Assembly (NCBI GenBank): GCA_017546725.1
Contig: JAFYRX010000064.1
Location: 1-47,901 of the forward strand
Length of the DNA stretch: 47,901 bases
Source: Alistipes sp.
Lineage (GTDB): Bacteria > Bacteroidota > Bacteroidia > Bacteroidales > Rikenellaceae
Direction of reading: 5' to 3'
A program made the position numbers and the translations under genes. Below are positions 41,436 to 47,901 of the stretch, in pieces. Below the pieces are notes generated by a model, which searched no databases, was not told the DNA's origin, and worked only from the letters and a program-made list of their open reading frames with translations. The stretch's first letter is position 1, and each line of letters starts with the position of its first letter.

Positions 41436-42578
41436 ATGCGTCGCATAGCAGCACATTACCTGATAAACCGTGGCGAAGTAATCGCTCGGCCTGTGGTCAC
41501 GATAGACGACGGGGGCACGATTGTGGCCATCGACGTGTGGGAGCGTCTCGACACCCTGGCGCAGACGGAGTTCTACGCAGGGGCGTTGTGTGCTGGTTTT
41601 GTGAATGCACACTTGCACATCGAACTGTCGTATCTGCGTGGTGCTATCGAGCGAGGTAGTGGCTTTGCTGGCTTCGCCCGTCAGATAGGTGCTGTCAGGG
41701 GTAACTTCACGCCCGAGGAGCGTGAGCAGGCACTGCGTGCTGCAGATGCTGTGATGTGGGAGCAGGGTGTAGATGCTGTGGCCGACATAGCCAATGGTGC
41801 GACATCTATGGAGATGAAGCGTCAGAGCCCGATACGTTACACCACATTTGGTGAGGTTTTTGGTCTGAACTCCACGCTGGAGCCTATGGCTGCGCTGAAG
41901 GCAGATTGGCCCGAGGTGGTGCTCACGCCACACTCTACATACTCGTTGCAGGATGGACTGTTCCGCCAGACCATAGAGGCGGATGCCGAGGCTGATGCGC
42001 CACTCTCGATTCACTTTATGGAGTCGGAGGCCGAGGCAGCACTCTACCGAGGTGAGGGGTCGCTGCAGGCCTGGTATGAGAGGATGGGCTGGAGTTGCGA
42101 CTTCATAGGTTATGGCTCGCCCACAAGGCGAATCATAGAGTCTGTGCCCGCCACGCGCAAGGTGTTGCTGGTGCATAACTGCTACGTCGAGCAAAGGGAT
42201 GTGGAGCAGTTGCAGGAGCACTTTGGCGAGAGGGTGAGTTGGGTGCTGTGCCCCTGCTCGAACGATTTTATTTCGGGTGTGAAGCCGCCCGTAGAGTTGT
42301 TGCGAGGGATGGGTTGCCGCATCTGTATAGGTACCGACTCGCTGGCCTCGAACGAGAGCCTCTCGATGGTGAGGGAGATGCAACACTTTGGCGACTATCC
42401 GTTGCGTGAGGTGGTCACCTGGGCAACCTGGAACGGTGCCGAGGCGCTTGGTCTGCAGAGTGAGATAGGCTCGGTGGAGGTAGGTCGCAAGGCAAGCATC
42501 GTACTCATTGAGGGCATCGAGCAAAGAGATGGTGAGTTGTGGATGACACAGCAGACCAAGACGAGGAGATTGTGTTGA
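41436..42578 (+). CDS. Amidohydrolase family metal-dependent deaminase/hydrolase
   Basis: 380 residues. The ATZ/TRZ-type amidohydrolase has a TIM barrel with composite beta domains at both ends. Metal ligands are HLH in VNAHLHIELS (about 67-76), His in LSIHFMESEAE, His in LLVHNCY and Asp in CIGTDSLASNESLS (about 288-301). The C-terminal GSVEVGRKASIVLIEG strand is typical of the family. It could act on a purine- or pterin-like amine, but the substrate cannot be told from sequence; a deoxyfutalosine-type deaminase is a further possibility. Flanked on both sides by A repeats, so monocistronic. Confidence 0.85.
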   Translation: MRRIAAHYLINRGEVIARPVVTIDDGGTIVAIDVWERLDTLAQTEFYAGALCAGFVNAHLHIELSYLRGAIERGSGFAGFARQIGAVRGNFTPEEREQALRAADAVMWEQGVDAVADIANGATSMEMKRQSPIRYTTFGEVFGLNSTLEPMAALKADWPEVVLTPHSTYSLQDGLFRQTIEADAEADAPLSIHFMESEAEAALYRGEGSLQAWYERMGWSCDFIGYGSPTRRIIESVPATRKVLLVHNCYVEQRDVEQLQEHFGERVSWVLCPCSNDFISGVKPPVELLRGMGCRICIGTDSLASNESLSMVREMQHFGDYPLREVVTWATWNGAEALGLQSEIGSVEVGRKASIVLIEGIEQRDGELWMTQQTKTRRLC

Positions 42579-42590
42579 GAATTCAAAATT

Positions 42591-42648
42591 GACAGACTCC
42601 TCCGTCACACCTACGGTGTGCCACCTCCTCTAACGCAAGAGGAGGAAA
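42591..42648 (+). repeat. Repeat A copy 17
   Basis: Inner arms CACACC and GGTGTG. Ends 34 bases before the nitroreductase start. Confidence 0.85.
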
Positions 42649-42682
42649 TAAAATAAGAAAAAACTTAAAAAAATATAAAATT

Positions 42683-43210
42683 ATGGAACTGAAAACTATT
42701 CTTGAGAAGCGTCGTAGTGTACGCAAATTCCTTGACCGCAAGGTGGAGAAGGAGAAACTACAGCGCATAGCCGATATGGCGCTCACAGCACCCTCATCAC
42801 GCAATTCGCGCTCAACACGACTGATGATTGTCGACAAAAAGGAGCACTTGGAGCATATAGCAACGATGCGTGACTACGGTGCGGCATTCGTGAAGAATGC
42901 GGCGGCGGCCATCATCGTAATGGGCGACAAGACGAAGAGCGACCTCTGGTTGGATAACTGCGTTATCACGGCTACAACACTGCAGTTGGCTGTGGTGGAC
43001 GAGGGCCTTGCATCGTGCTGGGTACACATCAACGACCGTCCCTGCCTGAAGGATGAGCCCGAGGGCAAGCAGGCTGTGGAGCATCTGCGCGAGGTACTGC
43101 CCATACCCGAGAACTACGGCGTGTTGTGCGCCATAGCGTTGGGTTACTCTGATTTTGAGCCAGCACCCCTGCCACCCTACGAGGGCGACGAGAGGATTTT
43201 GTGGGGATAA
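42683..43210 (+). CDS. Nitroreductase family FMN protein
   Basis: 175 residues. The nitroreductase fold begins LEKRRSVRKFLDRKV (FMN-phosphate-binding Arg), followed by ALTAPSSRNSR (about 32-42), the dimer segment DNCVITATTLQLAVVDEGLASCWVHI, and IALGYSDFEP at the end. It probably reduces quinones, nitro compounds or similar substrates with NAD(P)H; true substrate unknown. It ends at a symmetric terminator shared with the convergent surface-protein gene. Confidence 0.9.
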   Translation: MELKTILEKRRSVRKFLDRKVEKEKLQRIADMALTAPSSRNSRSTRLMIVDKKEHLEHIATMRDYGAAFVKNAAAAIIVMGDKTKSDLWLDNCVITATTLQLAVVDEGLASCWVHINDRPCLKDEPEGKQAVEHLREVLPIPENYGVLCAIALGYSDFEPAPLPPYEGDERILWG

Positions 43211-43212
43211 AC

Positions 43213-43247
43213 AAATGAGCCTGTCCTAATTAAGGACAGGCTCATTT
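43213..43247. terminator. Bidirectional terminator
   Basis: Perfect palindrome with 15-base arms, AAATGAGCCTGTCCT and its complement, around a short AATT loop, bounded by A and T runs. It lies between two convergent genes. Confidence 0.9.
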
Positions 43248-43283
43248 ACAATAATACAAAACTGCAACGGTGGGTGATTGTTT

Positions 43284-45383
43284 TTACTGTTTAGTAAATG
43301 TTATGCTATAACTGTCATCTCCAATAGTTATTTTCGTAGAGGAAATAAATGTAACAGTCCAGGGACATTCACCCAAAGTATTTATAAGAACCGAGCCACC
43401 TTCCATATTCCACTCTGTTATCTTTCCATCAGAATACTTATATCTTCCTGACATTGAAAAAGTACCTTCGCTATATGTTAATTTCTCTGTGGCTTTGTTT
43501 GAACTATGAAATGTTAATGTGTATTTATCGGTCGAGTCATAGCCAACCCAAGTACCAATCAGTCTCTTCGTTTCATCATCTTCAGAGTCACTGTCACTCT
43601 TATAATCGGCATATACACTTACCTCCACATCCTGCGTACCATCTGAAAAGATAAACGAAGTACAAATGTTCTCTGTCATACTCTCGCGGTCGAGTTTCAC
43701 CTGAATCATCTTACTTGTTCCTTCAGCAAGTTCACCCTCGGTTGCCGATACTGAAAATGGTGCAGTAACATTAGAGATGGTCCATTTCAAGGGTGCAGTG
43801 CCGATATTATGAATAGTAATAGTCTTCTCTGAAAGATCATCACCAAAGTCGAGTAATGAGGTCTCTACCCACAACTCGCCCTTTATAATTTTCTTCTTGG
43901 CTTTGATAGTAATAGACATCTCTTTCGTGCCGTCAGAGATAATAAATGTAGTAGTGAGATCCTCCGCAAGTTGCTCGCGGTCGAGTTTTACTTTAACGAT
44001 TTTGTTACCACCAACATCAAGTTTGCCCGATGTTTCAGATACAGAGAGACACGGAGCTGTGATATCAGAAATGGTCCAATTCAGCACATCATTACCTACA
44101 TTCTTTATTTTGAGATTCAACTCTGTTGCATCTTCTCCAAAATCAAGATATGAAGACTCCACTGACAATTCGCCCTTCAGAATCTTTTTTCTGGCTTTGA
44201 CTATAACAGACACCTCTTTCGTGCCGTCAGAGACGATGAATGTAGTATTAAGGTCCTCCGCAAGTTGCTCGCGGTCAAGTTTTACCTTAACGATTTTATT
44301 GCCTCCTGCATCGAGTGTGCCCGATGTTTCAGATACAGAAAGGCAAGGTGCCGTCATATCTGAAATGGTCCAATGCAACTCGCCATCGCCGATATTCTTA
44401 ATATTGAGATTCAATTCAGTTGTATTTTCTCCAAAATCAAGAGATGTAGAAGATACTGATAACTCGCCTTTCAGAATTTTTTTCTTGGCCGTGACTGTAA
44501 TAGATTTACTGTTTGAACCATCAGAGACTATAAATGTTGTCGAAAGGTCCTCTGTGAGTTTTTCACGGTCGAGTTTTACCTTAACAAAATTATAATCGCC
44601 AATATCAAGTTTGCCTGATGTCTCTGAAACAGAGAGGCAAGGAACTGTAATGTCTGATATAGTCCAATTCAACACATCATCACCAACATTCTTAATCTTG
44701 AGACTCAACTCTGTTGCGTTCTCTCCAAAATCGAGAGATGTAGGCTCTACTGACAACTCGCCGTGAGTCTGTTTTGGGGCGCAAGACACAGAGATAGGAT
44801 AGGTATTGCCAAACGCAGCGATATTCACCACGATTGACTTCTCCTCGGTAAGGAGTTCTCGCTTGACACTGAAGACGATAGTCTGCGACTTGCCTGCATC
44901 AATACGGCCCATCTTGGGACTTGCCGACAACCAACTGTTGTTGCCCATATCGACTGTCCATTCAGTCTCTTCTGTACCTTTATTTGTGATAGTTACAGAC
45001 ATCTCGGTTTGAGACGTGCCGAAATTAAGGGTTATAGGAGATACCGTAAGGTTCTGGATAATTTCGATAGGTTTAAGGCGGAAGTCACAAGTTACATCCT
45101 TACCGGGGACTACTGTCACCTGACGGCTGTTATACTCATAGCCATCGGCCTCGACACTAACTTTATACTGTTCCGCTTCGAGGTCACGAAACTCGAAATG
45201 GCCATCCATACCAGATACAATGGTTTTGTTGCCCGGCGATATAATTACCTCGGCATTACGCACAGGTTCTCCCGTTTTTGAATCGGTAATAGTACCATAG
45301 ATATTACCAAAAACAGAAACCACATCATCGGAACAACTTACCAACATCGTTGCACACAGCAACATCGCTAAAAATCTCTTCAT
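43284..45383 (-). CDS. Surface lipoprotein with four tandem Ig-like repeats and lipocalin-like C terminus
   Basis: 699 residues from ATG 45383 (an ATG at 45395 is four codons longer). SPII signal with lipobox LVSC. A CarboxypepD-regulatory-like domain follows (about 26-104, GNIYGTITDSKTGEPVRNAEVIISP), then one BACON-like Ig unit (about 108-205), then four tandem 98-residue units (about 209-590), each starting GEL-V---LDFG and holding NWTISD or KWTISN and CLSVSETSG. A lipocalin-like domain (LIGTWVGYDSTDKYTLTFHSS) ends the protein. Likely a surface-exposed binding or adhesion protein; ligand unknown. Confidence 0.85.
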   Translation of the reverse strand: MKRFLAMLLCATMLVSCSDDVVSVFGNIYGTITDSKTGEPVRNAEVIISPGNKTIVSGMDGHFEFRDLEAEQYKVSVEADGYEYNSRQVTVVPGKDVTCDFRLKPIEIIQNLTVSPITLNFGTSQTEMSVTITNKGTEETEWTVDMGNNSWLSASPKMGRIDAGKSQTIVFSVKRELLTEEKSIVVNIAAFGNTYPISVSCAPKQTHGELSVEPTSLDFGENATELSLKIKNVGDDVLNWTISDITVPCLSVSETSGKLDIGDYNFVKVKLDREKLTEDLSTTFIVSDGSNSKSITVTAKKKILKGELSVSSTSLDFGENTTELNLNIKNIGDGELHWTISDMTAPCLSVSETSGTLDAGGNKIVKVKLDREQLAEDLNTTFIVSDGTKEVSVIVKARKKILKGELSVESSYLDFGEDATELNLKIKNVGNDVLNWTISDITAPCLSVSETSGKLDVGGNKIVKVKLDREQLAEDLTTTFIISDGTKEMSITIKAKKKIIKGELWVETSLLDFGDDLSEKTITIHNIGTAPLKWTISNVTAPFSVSATEGELAEGTSKMIQVKLDRESMTENICTSFIFSDGTQDVEVSVYADYKSDSDSEDDETKRLIGTWVGYDSTDKYTLTFHSSNKATEKLTYSEGTFSMSGRYKYSDGKITEWNMEGGSVLINTLGECPWTVTFISSTKITIGDDSYSITFTKQ
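43594..44760 (-). repeat. Tandem 294-bp in-gene repeats
   Basis: Four units at about 44467-44760, 44173-44466, 43879-44172 and 43594-43878. The first three are nearly identical at DNA level (for example the stretch encoding GNKIVKVKLDREQLAEDL), the fourth is diverged. Unit number may vary by recombination. Confidence 0.8.
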
Positions 45384-45431
45384 ATTTAATTTCATTTACA
45401 TTCCAACATATAATTGCCCGCAAGCAACTCA

Positions 45432-45439
45432 CAAATTTA
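45432..45439 (-). promoter_or_regulatory. Possible promoter -7 element of the Ig-repeat lipoprotein gene
   Basis: Minus-strand TAAATTTG about 50 bases before the start. Candidate TTTG elements upstream have poor spacing. Confidence 0.35.
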
Positions 45440-45502
45440 AGAAACAAATACAACAAAATGAAATTCAATTTATAAAATATAAAGTTATACTCATTTTTTC
45501 TT

Positions 45503-45510
45503 TACCTTTG
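45503..45510 (+). promoter_or_regulatory. folE promoter -7 element
   Basis: TACCTTTG matches TAnnTTTG and is 24 bases before the ATG; no clear -33 element is seen. Confidence 0.5.
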
Positions 45511-45534
45511 CAATGTAATTAAAAGCATTTTACT

Positions 45535-46158
45535 ATGGACCAGATAGAGAAGATTGAGAGTAATTATACGCGTGAAGATTGTTACAATGCCGAGCGCATA
45601 GAGAAACTTGCGTACCACTATCGTGAGATTTTGGCGTTGTTGGGCGAGGACCCCGAGCGTGAGGGCTTGATTAAGACTCCTGAGCGTGTGGCAAAGGCTA
45701 TGTCGTTTGTGACCAAAGGTTACACGCAGGACCCTGTAGAGATTATCAAGTCGGCAATATTCAAGGAGGAGTATCAGCAGATGGTGCTGGTGAAGGATAT
45801 CGAACTATTCTCGATGTGCGAGCACCACTTGATGCCCTTCGTTGGTAAGGCGCACGTTGCGTACATCCCCAACGGTCGCATCACGGGACTATCAAAAATA
45901 GCCCGCGTGGTGGAGTGTTTCGCACGCCGTCTGCAGGTGCAGGAGCGACTGACGGTGCAGATTCGTGACTGCATACAGCAGGCGCTGAACCCGATAGGTG
46001 TGGCTGTGGTGATTGAGGCGAGCCATATGTGTATGCAGATGCGCGGAGTGGAGAAGTTGGGCTCGGCCACAACTACTTCGGCCTTCACGGGTATATTCTT
46101 AAAGGATACGCGCACGCGCGAGGAGTTCCTGACGCTGATTAGTAATAAGTATAGATAG
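45535..46158 (+). CDS. folE: GTP cyclohydrolase I
   Basis: 207 residues. Opens the GTP ring to give dihydroneopterin triphosphate, the first step of folate synthesis. The core signatures are [18 protein letters not shown] (about 38-55), [20 protein letters not shown] (about 95-114) with the zinc Cys/His ligands, [21 protein letters not shown], and [10 protein letters not shown] near 163. Normal length and an open frame. It stands alone with its own promoter. Confidence 0.97.
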   Translation: MDQIEKIESNYTREDCYNAERIEKLAYHYREILALLGEDPEREGLIKTPERVAKAMSFVTKGYTQDPVEIIKSAIFKEEYQQMVLVKDIELFSMCEHHLMPFVGKAHVAYIPNGRITGLSKIARVVECFARRLQVQERLTVQIRDCIQQALNPIGVAVVIEASHMCMQMRGVEKLGSATTTSAFTGIFLKDTRTREEFLTLISNKYR

Positions 46159-46160
46159 TT

Positions 46161-46219
46161 TTACAGACTCCTCCGTCGCTACAAAAGTAGCGCCACCTCC
46201 TCTAACTTAGAGGAGGAAA
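46161..46219 (+). repeat. Repeat A copy 18
   Basis: Inner stem GTCGCTAC/GTAGCG differs from all other copies but is still paired. Confidence 0.85.
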
Positions 46220-46231
46220 ATTAGGGAAATA

Positions 46232-46446
46232 ATTACCGTGCGAAGCCTAATCGCGGCAGATGAATTTTAGGAAAAAGGATAAGCGGAGAAATTTCCGTTA
46301 AAAAACGGAGAATTTTTCACGCAGTAAAAACGCGAAGGCGTCCGTTTTAGGAAATTTGTTCGATTAGCCCCTAAAATTTATCACCGCGCCGCTTTTTACT
46401 CACCTTTTTAGCCGTAAAAAGGTGAAAAAGACACGAAGTGGATTAA
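46232..46446 (+). repeat. Repeat B copy 7 with inverted hairpin loop
   Basis: Full B. The terminal hairpin at 46401-46424 has the loop in the opposite sense (AGCCG between the arms instead of CGGCT) although the flanks are in plus orientation. Confidence 0.9.
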
Positions 46447-46499
46447 GTGGGGAGGAAGGAGTTGAAAGATGAAAGATGAAAGTTGATAGATAAAAGAAA

Positions 46500-46551
46500 G
46501 ACAGACTCCTCCGTCGCTAAAGCGACACCTCCTCTAACTTAGAGGAGGAAA
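46500..46551 (+). repeat. Repeat A copy 19
   Basis: Inner arms GTCGCT and AGCGAC. Ends 38 bases before the next start codon. Confidence 0.85.
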
Positions 46552-46589
46552 TATAAAACAATAAACTACTAACAAAAATTTATACAACT

Positions 46590-47417
46590 ATGAAGAGAGT
46601 TTTACTTTTTGCTTTGACGCTGTTCGTAGCAGCGGGTTTCACATCTTGCTCGAAGGGTAAGAATGAAATCAAGATTATGTCGTTCAACGTGCTTGTTAGC
46701 CAAAACGACAACGTGAATAACTGGGGCCAGCGCAAGGTCGCTGCTCTGAATATGCTCAACGAGGAGAAGCCTACAATCCTCGGTTTGCAGGAGGCTACGT
46801 TGCCGCAGGTGAACTACCTGGCCGAGAATCTGCCCCAATATGGTTGGGTGGGTATAGGTCGTGAGGATGGCTTGAACAGCGGCGAGTTTATGGCTATCTT
46901 CTATCTGAAGGATGAGGTTGAGTTGCTCGACAGCGGTACTTTCTGGTTGTCGGAGACTCCCGACACACCCTCGATGGGTTGGGATGCAGCCTGCAAGCGC
47001 ACCTGCACTTGGACAAAACTCAAGATGAAGAAGACAGGCACCGAGTTCGCCTACCTGAACACTCACCTCGACCACGTTGGCAAGCAGGCACAGCGCAATG
47101 GTTTGGCATTGATGGTTGAGCGTTGCGCTCAAATCGTGCCGAAGGGTATGACGGCTTTCGTAACGGCCGACTTCAACGCTACAACCGACGACCCGATTTT
47201 CGAGCCCTTGAAGGCCGATATGTTGGATGCTCGTGAGACAGCGCCCGAGACCGACCGCCGAGGTACATTCAACGGTTTCGACAACTTGCAGAATGTGGTT
47301 ATCGACCACATATTCTATCGCGGTGCCGAGGCTCACACATTCCGCGTGCTGGATAAGTTCTACGGTGCGCCCTACATCTCGGACCACTACCCCGTAGTGA
47401 TGACAGCAACGTTTTAA
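46590..47417 (+). CDS. Endonuclease/exonuclease/phosphatase family lipoprotein
   Basis: 275 residues. SPII signal with lipobox FTSC and Cys20. The EEP fold is complete: MSFNVLV (about 30-36), the Glu in LGLQEAT, the His in LNTHLDHVG, TADFNAT with catalytic Asp/Asn, DHIFYRG and SDHYPVV at the end. Exported members act on DNA, sphingomyelin or sugar and inositol phosphates; the type cannot be fixed from sequence. Surface or periplasmic location is predicted from the lipobox. It is monocistronic and followed by repeats. Confidence 0.88.
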   Translation: MKRVLLFALTLFVAAGFTSCSKGKNEIKIMSFNVLVSQNDNVNNWGQRKVAALNMLNEEKPTILGLQEATLPQVNYLAENLPQYGWVGIGREDGLNSGEFMAIFYLKDEVELLDSGTFWLSETPDTPSMGWDAACKRTCTWTKLKMKKTGTEFAYLNTHLDHVGKQAQRNGLALMVERCAQIVPKGMTAFVTADFNATTDDPIFEPLKADMLDARETAPETDRRGTFNGFDNLQNVVIDHIFYRGAEAHTFRVLDKFYGAPYISDHYPVVMTATF

Positions 47418-47496
47418 TTCAAAATCGAGTTTTTGAAACTATAAAAATTTCCTTCTCTAAATTAAGAGGAGGAATTTTTTTATATAATAAATTGAT

Positions 47497-47542
47497 GCCA
47501 TTCTCACACTCTTGACAGACAAACGATTTTGTGGAGTGACGT
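47497..47542 (+). repeat. D repeat, partial copy
   Basis: Only the right half, ACGATTTTGTGGAGTGACGT, is recognisable. Confidence 0.55.
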
Positions 47543-47566
47543 GAAAAAATCAAGTTGAGTAAAATT

Positions 47567-47618
47567 AATTCTCCCTCTAAGGTAGAGGGAGTACCATTTA
47601 GGGGGAGGGAGTGTGCTT
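47567..47618 (+). repeat. Repeat C copy 8
   Basis: Followed by the GTGCTTTGAG spacer and A20, as in the other C-A composites. Confidence 0.8.
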
Positions 47619-47659
47619 TGAGTGGAAAAATAAAAGTTCAAAGATAAAAGATAACAGAT

Positions 47660-47719
47660 TAACAGACTCCTCCGTCACTCGCCGAGCGAGTGCCACCTCC
47701 TCTAACTTAGAGGAGGAAT
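47660..47719 (+). repeat. Repeat A copy 20
   Basis: Inner arms CACTCGC and GCGAGTG; the stem is followed by AATTTTTT. Confidence 0.85.
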
Positions 47720-47740
47720 TTTTTACTATACAATAAATCA

Positions 47741-47901
47741 TTCCCGTGCGTCAGCCCATCCGCAGCAGATGAATTTTAGGAAAAAGGATAAGCGGAGAAA
47801 TTTCCGTTAAAAAACGGAGAATTTTTCACGAAGTAAAAACGCGAAGGCGTCCGTTTTAGGAAATTTGTTCGGTTAGCCCCTAAAATTTATCACTGCGCCG
47901 C
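47741..47901 (+). repeat. Repeat B copy 8 (cut by window edge)
   Basis: B from CCGTGCGTCAGCC to GCGCCGC, where the window ends; the terminal hairpin is outside. Confidence 0.85.

Larger units (their letters stand above)
46159..46589. other. Repeat-filled intergenic block after folE
   Basis: 431 bases with A18, B7 and A19 and a short AT-rich leader to the next gene. No gene is supported. Confidence 0.75.
47418..47901. other. Repeat-filled end of the window
   Basis: 484 bases with a partial A-like stem (47450-47475), a partial D, C8, A20 and B8. No gene is supported. Confidence 0.75.

Overview
The window reads as chromosomal DNA of a Bacteroidales bacterium, possibly a Rikenellaceae/Alistipes-like gut commensal (genus is inference). 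The reasons are promoters of the Bacteroidota type (TTTG, about 19 bases, then TAnnTTTG), AT-rich leaders with little Shine-Dalgarno signal, many SPII lipoproteins, DUF4296 and BACON/Ig-like surface proteins, and a short FtsL-like protein after rsmH. No tRNA, rRNA or CRISPR array was seen.

Layout. 1-2000: end of a division cluster on the minus strand (rsmH, ftsL-like). 2200-5590: guanine nucleotide synthesis (guaB, guaA), with a GIY-YIG nuclease element between the two genes; this guaA has lost most of its glutaminase domain. 5650-17780: housekeeping and envelope genes (UvrD/PcrA helicase, endonuclease III, an S41 protease lipoprotein with a secreted metallophosphoesterase, an NrnA-like DHH phosphoesterase, a DUF559 nuclease, an MsbA-like ABC exporter and a hemolysin III-like membrane protein). 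18000-28225: a set of phage structural and lysis genes (tail-type proteins, ClpP-like prohead protease, HK97-type major capsid protein, portal, connector, holin, P5-type lysin). No terminase, tape measure, integrase, repressor or replication gene is seen. 28367-47420: a short ComEC, a PKD lipoprotein, a flippase, dut, holB-folK, several lipoproteins, an amidohydrolase, a nitroreductase, a surface protein with four near-identical Ig-like repeats, folE, and an exported endonuclease/exonuclease/phosphatase lipoprotein.

Nearly every gap between transcription units is filled with dispersed hairpin-forming repeats, here called A (about 55 bp, 20 copies), B (about 200 bp, 8 copies), C (about 50 bp, 8 copies), D (about 40-75 bp with constant ends and a variable stem, 14 copies including partial ones), E (2) and F (3). 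Their stems vary between copies while base pairing is kept. Operons (guaA, tail genes, portal to lysin, holB-folK) are free of them internally. The repeats also occupy two gaps inside the phage-like cluster, so that cluster has lived in this chromosome long enough to share its repeats.

The most interesting signals are: (1) the terminase-less phage particle gene set, all open frames, with its own promoter and a ComEC gene next door: a candidate domesticated particle or gene-transfer-agent-like system, or a decayed prophage; (2) two small single-domain nuclease genes (GIY-YIG and DUF559), each next to a different repeat family, which suggests nuclease-linked spread of repeats; (3) the structured B repeat with compensatory base changes; (4) the glutaminase-less GMP synthase.
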